DNA of 64,000 nucleotides from an uncultured Sutterella sp. (GTDB taxonomy: Bacteria > Pseudomonadota > Gammaproteobacteria > Burkholderiales > Burkholderiaceae_F), in contig CATVXH010000007.1 in NCBI GenBank assembly GCA_958347955.1, positions 19,241 through 83,240 of the forward strand, written 5' to 3'. The notes beneath the pieces are model-generated. The model made no database searches. It was not told the DNA's origin and saw only the letters and a list, made by a program, of their open reading frames with translations. The position numbers and the translations under genes are program-made. Shown here in pieces: positions 53,052 through 61,770 of the stretch; positions within the stretch are counted from its first letter, which is position 1; the number at the start of each line of letters is the position of its first letter.

Positions 53052-53846
53052 ATGCAACACAAAGCTTTAGTCATCGGTTTGTCCTTGGCCTTAGCCTCCG
53101 CGATGGCAATGGCGGCACCGTCTGCCGTGACAGTTAACGGCAAAACGATCTCCGCCCAAGCTCAAGAAAAAATCATTCAGCAAATCGTCAAAAACGGCCA
53201 AAAGAGAACGCCGGAATTGGAAATGCAAGTGCGCAATCAGTTAATCCAAAAAGAAGTGCTCTTGCAGGAAGCCAATCGTAAAAAGCTCGCCAATCGAGCT
53301 GACGTCCGTGACGCCATCAATAACGCCCGTGACAACGTTCTCATCAACGCCCTGATCGCCGACTTTGCGAAGAAGAATCCGGTGAAAGATGCCGACGTGA
53401 AGAAATTCTATGAAGAACAGAAGAAAGCTTACGGCGACAAGGAATATAAGGTCAGTGTCATCGCCGTGAGAACTGAAGCTGATGCGAAGAAAGTCACCGA
53501 AGCCTTGAAGGACGGTGATAAGTTTGCTGACGTCGCTAAGAAATACTCTGTGGATCAGAGCACGAAGGACAAAGGCGGCAAGATCGACAACTGGACCTCT
53601 TCTGCCAGTTTCCCGCAGTTGATCGGTCTGGCTATCCGTTCGCTTGATGACGGCGACTACACCGAAGTGCCTGTGCGCGCCAACGGCGGCTTCTATATCG
53701 TAAAGGTTGACGACTCCCGCAAGGCTCAGCTCTTCCCCGAATACAGTAAGAGCAAGGACCACTACAAGAACATGTTGGTTCAAACGAAGGTTCAGCAAAA
53801 CATTCAGGAACTCTTCCAAAAAGCCAACATCAAGGTCGGCAAGTAA
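53052..53846 (+). CDS. Periplasmic parvulin-type peptidyl-prolyl isomerase
   Basis: A protein of 264 residues with a signal peptide (about 1-22, ending AMAMAAP). An N-terminal helical chaperone segment (about 25-120) is followed by one parvulin domain (EYKVSVIAVRTEADAKKVTEALKDGDKFADVAKKYSVDQ...GGKIDNWTSSASF, then FYIVKVDD). It should help fold outer-membrane or periplasmic proteins by isomerising prolines, in the PpiC/SurA/PrsA group. The ATG follows AGAGGATATTT. It follows yciB and ends at a strong terminator. Confidence 0.93.
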   Translation: MQHKALVIGLSLALASAMAMAAPSAVTVNGKTISAQAQEKIIQQIVKNGQKRTPELEMQVRNQLIQKEVLLQEANRKKLANRADVRDAINNARDNVLINALIADFAKKNPVKDADVKKFYEEQKKAYGDKEYKVSVIAVRTEADAKKVTEALKDGDKFADVAKKYSVDQSTKDKGGKIDNWTSSASFPQLIGLAIRSLDDGDYTEVPVRANGGFYIVKVDDSRKAQLFPEYSKSKDHYKNMLVQTKVQQNIQELFQKANIKVGK

Positions 53847-53868
53847 CCGATTCTGTTGCTTTAATTCA

Positions 53869-53900
53869 AAATGCCTCGGTTTTTCTCCGAGGCATTTTTC
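53869..53900 (+). terminator. Intrinsic terminator after the parvulin gene
   Basis: AAATGCCTCGG pairs with CCGAGGCATTTTT around TTTTT, 22 bp past the stop. Confidence 0.92.
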
Positions 53901-53978
53901 TATTCTGTGACTTCAAGTAAAACCACCACTACTACAACAAACTGTATTCTCTTTTCCCGAAAATCAAATTATTTGTTT

Positions 53979-55208
53979 TTAGGCGCGTTTTTCTTTTTCC
54001 CGTCCAACTCCCAATGCAGTCAATAAAGCCGAAGTTTGAAACACTCCAACCAAAATCAGCGCGAGCGAGAAAAACCCCGCGTCAAGCAGAGGTCCCGCCA
54101 CCAAGGGAGCCAAAGTTTGCCCCACATCCATTCCGCAATAGGTGAAACCATAGACACGGCCGAAGCTGTTTGACCCCAAAAATTTCATGCAGGCGCCTCG
54201 AATTAGCATATCCCGCGAAGGGGTTGCGATGCCTACCCCCAATCCCATCAAGAACATAAGCGGCAACACACACCACGGTCCGAAAACCTGAGAGGCCAAC
54301 AAAATGGATGTTATCGCGGAAAGCGACATGCTCGAGGCGATAACAAACTCGCTGCGTTTAACCGCCTTGGCGATAAAGGCCCCCGTCATCACTCCGACAA
54401 TAGAGCCCATCATATAAGCAGTTAAGCCCGCGGTCGCGATTTCAAGTCCCACCCGGTAAGTCGCATTGAAAATGGAAGGCGCGAAATTTTGAAGAATCCC
54501 CAAAGCAAAAGAATTGCAGAAGAAAAAGAGGAAACACAACCAAATCACCAACAGTTTAAGAAAACCGAATCCGGCGTCAGTTTTTTGGTCATTTTGTTTT
54601 TCTTCCGGCGTTAAACCGTTTCCCTGTTTTAGAGCGCGATCAAACAAACCGTTATTTAATAAGAGTACCGTCAACACCAACAAGGCCATAATTCCCGAGG
54701 TGGCGGCGGCCAAGCGCCAACTGCCGGTAAACCCGGCGATGGCTACCATAAAAATAGGCGCCAGTGCCCAGCCGACATTGCCCACCAAGGTGTGGATGGA
54801 AAAAGCGTATGGCAATCGTTCGCTCGTGATGCAGCGATTAATTATTGAATAGTCTGTCGGATGAAAAACGCTGTTGCCAAGCCCTGCGAAGGCGGCCACG
54901 GGATAAAACCACCAATAATTCTGAGCAATGCTGAATAGAAAACCGGCGATCATCAATAAGCTGACGCCACCGTAGAGACATTTTTTGGCGCCGAATTTAT
55001 CGACCAAAACACCGCTCGTAGCCTGACCAAGAGAACTTGTGATGAAAAAGACGGTCATCACCGCTCCCATCTGAGCGTACGACGCGCCGAATTCCGGCAT
55101 GATCCAAGGGAAAAGCGGCGGAATAATCAGATGAAAATAGTGCGATAGACAGTGAGCCACACCCAAGAGTGAAATCAGCAAAATGTCTTGTTTACGGGCT
55201 TCGGTCAT
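53979..55208 (-). CDS. Major facilitator superfamily transporter (fosmidomycin-resistance-like)
   Basis: An inner-membrane carrier of 409 residues with about 12 helices and a long cytoplasmic loop after helix 6 (FDRALKQGNGLTPEEKQNDQKTDAG). The start LLGVAHCLSHYFHLIIPPLFPWI and FAGLGNSVFHPTDYSII match the Fsr-like group of MFS exporters. The substrate is unknown. It begins 12 bp after the stop of the LysE-type exporter on the same strand, so the two are probably co-transcribed. Both being exporters suggests a shared efflux function, but this is inference. Confidence 0.86.
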   Translation of the reverse strand: MTEARKQDILLISLLGVAHCLSHYFHLIIPPLFPWIMPEFGASYAQMGAVMTVFFITSSLGQATSGVLVDKFGAKKCLYGGVSLLMIAGFLFSIAQNYWWFYPVAAFAGLGNSVFHPTDYSIINRCITSERLPYAFSIHTLVGNVGWALAPIFMVAIAGFTGSWRLAAATSGIMALLVLTVLLLNNGLFDRALKQGNGLTPEEKQNDQKTDAGFGFLKLLVIWLCFLFFFCNSFALGILQNFAPSIFNATYRVGLEIATAGLTAYMMGSIVGVMTGAFIAKAVKRSEFVIASSMSLSAITSILLASQVFGPWCVLPLMFLMGLGVGIATPSRDMLIRGACMKFLGSNSFGRVYGFTYCGMDVGQTLAPLVAGPLLDAGFFSLALILVGVFQTSALLTALGVGREKEKRA

Positions 55209-55220
55209 ATCAAGTCTCTT

Positions 55221-55859
55221 TTAATTGGCCTTCCAAAGTAACGTAGAGATTGCCAAAATCGTGAAAATCACCGCGCTTGTTTTATTGAGAATATTCTGAA
55301 CTTTAGGACTGCGCAAGCGATCGGCCAGTGTTCCCGCACACCAAGCTACCGCAAAAAAGACCACCAGTGTGCACATCAAAAAAGTGAGGCCCATAATCAG
55401 CATTTGAACCATCACCTGGGTCTCAGTCGCCCCTTTCACAATAAACTGTGGGAAAAAGGCCAAGAAAAAAATGAGCACTTTGGGGTTGGTGATATTCATT
55501 ATGATGCCTCGGCGCCAAAGTTGAAATAAAGTCAACCTCGGATACTTTTGTCCCGCATTTTTATCATCCGTCCCGGCAGGTGCATTCCAGGCCCCCCAAG
55601 CGAGATAAAGCAGATAGGCCGCACCGGCGAACTGAATGATCATCAATAAAGTCGGTGAAGCGGCCACAACCGCCGCCACCCCAAAAGCGGCCAACAGGGT
55701 TTGAATAAACACTCCGACGCAAAGGCCCAGAGTGACGAAAATGCCGGCTTTAGCTCCGTACATGGCGGACTGCAGCAAAACAAAAAGGTTGTCAGGCCCA
55801 GGCGCCACAGCCAACACCGCCGCGGCAATCGTAAAACTTATCCAGAGATCAAAAGGCAT
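55221..55859 (-). CDS. LysE/RhtB-family amino acid exporter
   Basis: An inner-membrane protein of 212 residues with about six helices. The family signature is VLAVAPGPDNLFVLLQSAMYGAKAGIFVTLGLCVG near the N terminus, followed by QLWRRGIIMNITNPKVLIFFLAFFPQF. Members export excess amino acids such as homoserine, threonine, lysine or leucine. Start: the ATG follows GGGGAGATA. The MFS gene follows after 12 bp. An exporter fits a cell that lives on amino acids and peptides. Confidence 0.9.
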   Translation of the reverse strand: MPFDLWISFTIAAAVLAVAPGPDNLFVLLQSAMYGAKAGIFVTLGLCVGVFIQTLLAAFGVAAVVAASPTLLMIIQFAGAAYLLYLAWGAWNAPAGTDDKNAGQKYPRLTLFQLWRRGIIMNITNPKVLIFFLAFFPQFIVKGATETQVMVQMLIMGLTFLMCTLVVFFAVAWCAGTLADRLRSPKVQNILNKTSAVIFTILAISTLLWKAN

Positions 55860-55880
55860 TATCTCCCCTTCACGAAAAAA

Positions 55881-55916
55881 AAAGCCCTTGCAGAGGTTTA
55901 GGCAGCAAGGGCTTTG
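55881..55916 (-). terminator. Intrinsic terminator of purL
   Basis: AAAGCCCTTGC and GCAAGGGCTTT form an 11-bp stem. On the minus strand it ends in a run of T and lies about 25 bp past the purL stop. Confidence 0.88.
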
Positions 55917-55939
55917 TCGCTAAAAGCTATCGTGTTAAA

Positions 55940-58900
55940 TTAGCCGACAAACTTTCTGGCATTTCTGAACATGCGCATCCAGGGGCTGAATTCACCCAAA
56001 GAATCCGGCGCCCAGCTTATCTGCACCGTGCGGTGAGTGCGTTCCGGATGCGGCATCATGATTGTGAAACGACCGTCCGGTGTCGTCACGCCGGTGATAC
56101 CGTCAGGCGAGCCGTTGGGGTTGAACGGATAAACTTCCGTGGGACGACCTGATGGATCGACATAACGGGCGGCAAGATTCGCTAACCGGGCGTCTTCCGC
56201 ATTGAGCCATTGCACGTGGCCTTCACCATGTGAATTAACAATCGGCATCATGCTGCCGGCCATTCCGTCAAAGAAAATGGAGGGGCTCTTCATCACTTCA
56301 ACCTGCACCAAGCGGGCTTCGAACTGCTCACTCACATTTCTGACAAACTCAGGCCAGTGGCTTGCACCAGGAATAATGTTACGCAGATGACTCATCATCT
56401 GGCAACCATTACAAATACCTAAGGCAAATGTATCAGGACGGTTAAAGAACGCGGAGAACATGTCAACCATCTTGGGATTGCGCAAGATGGTCGTCGCCCA
56501 ACCGCCGCCGGCGCCCAGCACGTCACCGTAAGAGAAGCCGCCGCAAGCCGCAAGACCGGCGAAATCCTTCAAATCGCTGCGACCGCTCAGAAGATCAGTC
56601 ATGTGCACGTCAACGGCTTCAAAACCGGCTCGGGTAAAGGCCGCTGCCATTTCGGTTTGACTGTTCACCCCCTGCTCGCGCAAAACAGCAATTCTCGGGC
56701 GCACACCGGTTGCGATATAAGGCGCGGCCACATCCTCTTCAGTGTCAAAACTCGCGCGTACGAAAAGACCCGTGTCGTCTTCCATCGTGCAGCGGGCGTA
56801 CTCTTGATCCGCGCAAGCGGGATTGTCTCGCATGCGGGCAATTTGCCAGGAGACTTCCGACCAAGCTTTTTGCAGTTCGCCTCTTGTTTCCTTGTAAAGA
56901 ACCTTGCCGTGAGCTTCGATAGTCATCGAATCATCACCGGTCACTTCGCCAACAAAATGAGTGCAATCAGCCAATCCCGCTTCTTTAACAGCCGCAAGAA
57001 TTTCTTCAACTCGATCGGCTCTAACCTGAAGCACAGCCCCCAACTCTTCATTAAAGAGCGCACCCAACACGTCGCGCATCTCAGCCGATGCTGTCATGGA
57101 GGTGAGGTCAATGCGAGCACCCGTGTGACCGGCAAACATCATTTCGGCAACAGTGGCGAGCAAACCGCCGTCTGCGCGGTCATGGTAAGCCAAAACACAA
57201 CCCGCTAAGGTGAGTTTTCTGACCAACTTCACAAACGACTGCAATTTCTTAGCATCGTCCAGGTCAGGCGTCACATTTCCGAATTGTTGAGTCACCTGAG
57301 AGAGAATGGAGCCTGCCATGCGGTTTTTACCGTAGCCCAAATCAATAGCGACCAAAACCGATTCCGTGTCGGTGCGCAACTCGGGCGTCAGCGACAGGCG
57401 AACATCTCGAACAGGAGCCGCAGCGGAAACAATTAAAGACACAGGCGAGGTAACGGTCTTCTTTTCACCGGCATCTTCCCATGTGGTCTTCATCGACAAG
57501 CTGTCTTTACCGACGGGAATCGCCAATCCCAACTCCTGGCAAACCAGGCTCGCGGCGCGAACGGCATCGTAAAGCTTCGCGTCCTCCCCTGCGCTGCCGC
57601 AGGCTGCCATCCAGTTTGCCGACAGCTTCACCAAATTCAAATCAATATCGGCGCTTGCAATGTTGGTAACGGCTTCACCGATTGCCATACGGCTGGCCGC
57701 CGCCGAGTCGGAAATAGCAAGCGGGGTTCTTTCGCCCATGCTCATTGCTTCACCGCGGTAACCTTGGAAACTGAGATTGGTAACGGCGGCATCGGCGACC
57801 GGCACTTGCCAGGGACCGACCATTTGATCGCGGTGCACAAGACCGCCCACAGTACGGTCACCGATCGTAATAAGAAAACTCTTACTGCCGACAGTCGGGT
57901 GACGCAGAACATCCTTAACGGCTTTGGCTAAATCAATTCCCTCAGCCTTAAATTCAGGCAACGATTTTTCAACATGCTCAACCGTACGGTGCATGCGCGG
58001 AGCCTTACCCAAAAGAACCTCCATGGGCATATCGACCGCAGGAGTTTCATTTTCCGCTCGAGAGACAACAAGCGTATTGTCTTCACTGATAGCGCCTAAA
58101 ACCGCATAAGGACAACGTTCGCGACGGCAAATGGCATCGAATGTTTCAAGGGATTCAGGAGCAATGGCAATGGAATAACGTTCCTGACTTTCATTGCACC
58201 AAATTTCGAGCGGACTCATGCCGCTTTCTTCCACCGGCACCTTCGTGAGATCAAGACGGGCACCATGACCGGAAAGATCAGCCAATTCCGGCATTGCGTT
58301 CGACAAACCGCCGGCGCCCACGTCATGAATGGCCAAAATCGGATTCTTTTCGCCGCTGGCCCAGCAGCGGTCAATAACTTCTTGCGCGCGACGCTCCATT
58401 TCCGCATTGCCACGCTGCACGCTGTCAAAGTCCAGAGACTCAGAGTTACTGCCGGTTGTCATGGAGCTGGCCGCGCCGCCGCCCAATCCAATTCGCATAC
58501 CGGGGCCGCCTAAACTGATTAAAAGAGTTCCCGGAGGTAAGGCAGTCTTATGGGTTTGGTCACAGCGAATATTGCCGATGCCGCCGGCAAGCATAATCGG
58601 CTTATGGTAACCGTAGCGAGTGCCTCCGACATTGGATTCAAATACACGGAAGTAGCCCAAGACATTCGGACGACCGAATTCATTATTAAAGGCGGCTGCG
58701 CCCAAAGGACCGTCATTCATAATGGATAAGGCGCTTGCGATACGGCCGGGTTTGCCATAAACCTTTTCACAAGAAGCCTTTTCATCCGTCACATCCTTAT
58801 CGTTTTCCCAACCTTGAGGCGCATCGGGAAGCTGCAAGGAAGAAACAGTGAAACCGCAAAGGCCCGCCTTGGGACGAGCGCCGCGGCCGGTTGCGCCTTC

Positions 58901-59887
58901 ATCGCGAATTTCACCGCCAGAGCCGGTTGAAGCTCCCGGGAACGGTGAAATAGCCGTCGGATGGTTATGCGTTTCCACCTTAAAGACGGTATGCGTCAAT
59001 TCCTCTTCTTCCGTGAAAACGCGACCGAATGCTTCGCCTTCCGGTGTTCTCGGATAAAGACGCGGAACTTTCGCGCCATCAAAAATAGCCGCATTATCCG
59101 AGTAAGCGACGATTGTGCCTTGCGGATGGGCCTTATGCGTTTCGCGGATCATCCCGAAAAGTGTTTTTTCCTCGTCTTTGCCGTCGATCGTCCACTTGGC
59201 ATTGAAAATTTTATGGCGGCAGTGCTCAGAATTGGCCTGAGCAAACATCATCAATTCAACATCAGTCGGGTTTCTCTTTGCTTTGGTAAATGCATCTGTC
59301 AAATAGTCAATTTCGTCTTCGCTCATCGCCAGACCCATCGACAAATTGGCATCTGCCAGTGCCTGACGGCCTTCTTTCAAGAGATCGACTGTAACCATGG
59401 GTTTGCCCGGCAACTCTAAAAAGAGCTTGGAAGCGTCGATGCCGGCTTCAACCACACTTTCGGTCATGCGATCGTGAAGAACACCCGCCACTTGAGTCAA
59501 AACAGCGCCTTGCGGAACATCACCGCCAAAATCAACGTTGTAGAGAGTGCCGCGTTCAATGCGGACAATAACGTCCAGACCGCAGTTATGAGCAATATCC
59601 GTAGCCTTACTGGCCCAGGGACTGATCGTGCCCAAACGAGGAATCACCATAAAAGTGGCATCGGCTTTGACATCAGAATTTTCAAAACCATAATGCAAAA
59701 GCGCCTGTAAACGGGCGCTTTCATCTTCGTTTAAAGCTCTTTGGGCATGAACAAAATGCACAAAGCGGGCTGAAACGCCCTGAGCGCTGGGCGCGACTTG
59801 TCGAATAGCCTTCAAAAGACGGGCCGCACGAAAGTCAGATAAAGCGCTCGTGGCCATTAAAGTAAACATCGAAGCGGTGTTAGACAT
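55940..59887 (-). CDS. purL: Phosphoribosylformylglycinamidine synthase, large single-chain form
   Basis: A protein of about 1315 residues, the proteobacterial single-chain PurL. It converts FGAR, ATP and glutamine to FGAM in purine synthesis. The order is: N-terminal PurS-like domain, linker, two AIR-synthase-like halves (VETHNHPTAISPFPGASTGSGGEIRDEGATGRGA; LAIHDVGAGGLSNAMPELA), and a C-terminal glutaminase with the Cys in ALGICNGCQMMSH and the His in MPHPERTHRTV. Start: the frame is open to 59992, but family members begin shortly before SALSDFRAARLL, so the ATG at 59887 (MSNTASMF) or one of the two ATGs just after it is likely. It stands alone between divergent nnr and a terminator. Confidence 0.96.
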   Translation of the reverse strand: MSNTASMFTLMATSALSDFRAARLLKAIRQVAPSAQGVSARFVHFVHAQRALNEDESARLQALLHYGFENSDVKADATFMVIPRLGTISPWASKATDIAHNCGLDVIVRIERGTLYNVDFGGDVPQGAVLTQVAGVLHDRMTESVVEAGIDASKLFLELPGKPMVTVDLLKEGRQALADANLSMGLAMSEDEIDYLTDAFTKAKRNPTDVELMMFAQANSEHCRHKIFNAKWTIDGKDEEKTLFGMIRETHKAHPQGTIVAYSDNAAIFDGAKVPRLYPRTPEGEAFGRVFTEEEELTHTVFKVETHNHPTAISPFPGASTGSGGEIRDEGATGRGARPKAGLCGFTVSSLQLPDAPQGWENDKDVTDEKASCEKVYGKPGRIASALSIMNDGPLGAAAFNNEFGRPNVLGYFRVFESNVGGTRYGYHKPIMLAGGIGNIRCDQTHKTALPPGTLLISLGGPGMRIGLGGGAASSMTTGSNSESLDFDSVQRGNAEMERRAQEVIDRCWASGEKNPILAIHDVGAGGLSNAMPELADLSGHGARLDLTKVPVEESGMSPLEIWCNESQERYSIAIAPESLETFDAICRRERCPYAVLGAISEDNTLVVSRAENETPAVDMPMEVLLGKAPRMHRTVEHVEKSLPEFKAEGIDLAKAVKDVLRHPTVGSKSFLITIGDRTVGGLVHRDQMVGPWQVPVADAAVTNLSFQGYRGEAMSMGERTPLAISDSAAASRMAIGEAVTNIASADIDLNLVKLSANWMAACGSAGEDAKLYDAVRAASLVCQELGLAIPVGKDSLSMKTTWEDAGEKKTVTSPVSLIVSAAAPVRDVRLSLTPELRTDTESVLVAIDLGYGKNRMAGSILSQVTQQFGNVTPDLDDAKKLQSFVKLVRKLTLAGCVLAYHDRADGGLLATVAEMMFAGHTGARIDLTSMTASAEMRDVLGALFNEELGAVLQVRADRVEEILAAVKEAGLADCTHFVGEVTGDDSMTIEAHGKVLYKETRGELQKAWSEVSWQIARMRDNPACADQEYARCTMEDDTGLFVRASFDTEEDVAAPYIATGVRPRIAVLREQGVNSQTEMAAAFTRAGFEAVDVHMTDLLSGRSDLKDFAGLAACGGFSYGDVLGAGGGWATTILRNPKMVDMFSAFFNRPDTFALGICNGCQMMSHLRNIIPGASHWPEFVRNVSEQFEARLVQVEVMKSPSIFFDGMAGSMMPIVNSHGEGHVQWLNAEDARLANLAARYVDPSGRPTEVYPFNPNGSPDGITGVTTPDGRFTIMMPHPERTHRTVQISWAPDSLGEFSPWMRMFRNARKFVG

Positions 59888-60121
59888 GGCAGTTAGTGTC
59901 CCCAAATAAAGGTTCAATAGAGAAAAAAACGTAACCAATTCATTATAAGTGTCGTCATCAATAAATTCCCTTTTCCTGAAAGTCTTCTTCATAATTTTTA
60001 GCTTTACTGAAAGACTTTTCGAACCTATTAAATCAAAAATCCCCTGCTCTATCCCTAAACACAGACGATTGATTACAATGTAGCCGTTTAAAAAAAGAAA
60101 TTTAAGGAGCGGTTCAAGACC

Positions 60122-61681
60122 ATGTCGACCACGCTTTTGACTTTAGAAGAACTGAGTGATTTGGAAACCCGTTTGAGCCACGTGCTGCCCCAGGGCACCC
60201 TGATGGATCGAGCCGGTTTCGTCGCAGCCAACTGGATCGATGATCAATGCGATGCCGCGAGCACCATTGTCATTCTTTGCGGACAAGGCAATAACGGCGG
60301 AGACGGCTATACGGCAGCCGTGCATTTGAAAAGCCGCGGTCATAATGTGATATGCGTGGCCATCGGTGGGAAAAAACCGAAAACTGAGGACGCGCTCCGC
60401 GCCTACAATCATTGGATTGAAAAAGGCGGAGAAGTCATTGATGATCCGTATATGGCTCCCAAAGCCGATGTGGTCGTGGATGCGATGCTTGGCGTTGGGA
60501 TTACGAAAGCGATTTCCGGCGACTATATTGACGCCGCGCTCTGGTTCAATGAGCGTCAGGCTCTTCACATGGCCATTGACGTGCCGACAGGCATCGATTC
60601 TGAAAAAGGCAATTGGGTGGGCGGCATCAAGGGCTGCGTTGCTGATATGACGCTCAACCTGATCAGCGCCAAAGCCGGTTGCTTTATGAATGACGGCAAA
60701 GATGCGAGCGGCATGGTGACCCTGTCGGAACTGGACGTTTCCGTCCCCCTCTCTTCCTTAGGTCTTATTGATACTGACGATTTCAAACATATTCTTGAAT
60801 TACGAAAATATCACTCTCACAAGGGCACATACGGCCACTGCGTAGTTGTGGGCGGCGATAAAGGCAAAGTGGGTGCTGCGCTGCTTGCCGCCCGAGCCGC
60901 CTTAAAGCTTGGCGCAGGCAGTGTGACTGTGGAGCTTATGGCTCCCAACGCTCCCCTATATGATCTGGTTCAACCCGAATTGATGATCACTGATGAACCG
61001 GTCGATTTCTCCAAAGCCGATGTCGTTGTAATCGGCTGCGGCATGGGATTTAGCCAAAAAGCCAAAGACAGACTTGTCGCAGCGGTTCGCTCCAATGTGC
61101 CGTTGATCATTGATGCCGATGCTCTGACGATGATATCCCAAGATCAATCCCTTGAAGATGAAGTTCTCGCCCGCAAAGCGCATACGGTTATCACCCCGCA
61201 TCCCGGTGAGGCTGCCAGAATGTTGCACCGCGATGTCAAGAGCATTCAGGAAGATCGAGTGACGAGCGCGCGTGAACTGTCGTTGCAAACCGGAGCCATT
61301 ACTGTTTTAAAGGGCACCGGAACCGTGGTGACTTTGCGAAGCTCACGCTCTTGGATCAACCCAACGGGTAACGCCTGCTTGGCGACAGCGGGTTCCGGAG
61401 ATGTCTTGGCCGGCATGATCGGCGCATTCTTTGCTCAAAAATTCGATCTTGTCAGCGCCACGCTGGGCGCCGTATGGCTTCACGGTGAAGCAGTTCGAGC
61501 AAGAAACACCGGTATCGTCGCCATGGATATTTGCGAAAGAGCCTCCCGCGCTCTGGAAATCCTGCGCTGGGGTGGCAATCCCGACGATCTCGTAGACCCT
61601 TACGATGAAAGTGAATTTGTGTTGGACGAAGATGGTCCGGGTGAAGCCATTGCCCGTACCATGGGATCTGAAGAAGCTTAA
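60122..61681 (+). CDS. nnr: Bifunctional NAD(P)H-hydrate epimerase/dehydratase
   Basis: A protein of 519 residues that repairs damaged NADH and NADPH. The N-terminal YjeF epimerase domain has VILCGQGNNGGDGYTAAVHL and VDAMLGVGI. The C-terminal ribokinase-like dehydratase has VVGGDKGKVGAALLAARAALKLGAGSVTV, HPGEAARML and the GSGDVLAG motif in ATAGSGDVLAGMIGAF. The length is usual for the fused form (E. coli Nnr has 515 residues). The ATG follows AAGGAGCGGTTCAAGACC. It diverges from purL and ends at a strong terminator. Confidence 0.96.
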   Translation: MSTTLLTLEELSDLETRLSHVLPQGTLMDRAGFVAANWIDDQCDAASTIVILCGQGNNGGDGYTAAVHLKSRGHNVICVAIGGKKPKTEDALRAYNHWIEKGGEVIDDPYMAPKADVVVDAMLGVGITKAISGDYIDAALWFNERQALHMAIDVPTGIDSEKGNWVGGIKGCVADMTLNLISAKAGCFMNDGKDASGMVTLSELDVSVPLSSLGLIDTDDFKHILELRKYHSHKGTYGHCVVVGGDKGKVGAALLAARAALKLGAGSVTVELMAPNAPLYDLVQPELMITDEPVDFSKADVVVIGCGMGFSQKAKDRLVAAVRSNVPLIIDADALTMISQDQSLEDEVLARKAHTVITPHPGEAARMLHRDVKSIQEDRVTSARELSLQTGAITVLKGTGTVVTLRSSRSWINPTGNACLATAGSGDVLAGMIGAFFAQKFDLVSATLGAVWLHGEAVRARNTGIVAMDICERASRALEILRWGGNPDDLVDPYDESEFVLDEDGPGEAIARTMGSEEA

Positions 61682-61690
61682 TTTTATATC

Positions 61691-61739
61691 TTAAAAAATC
61701 CCGGCTCTGCATTTTCTGCGCAAGCCGGGATTTTTTTTG
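61691..61739 (+). terminator. Terminator between nnr and ppiD
   Basis: AAAAAATCCCGGCT and AGCCGGGATTTTTTTT form a long stem with a T run on both strands. It serves nnr and probably the convergent ppiD. Confidence 0.93.
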
Positions 61740-61770
61740 ACTTCAGTTCTTTATTGAAGAACGCTACAGC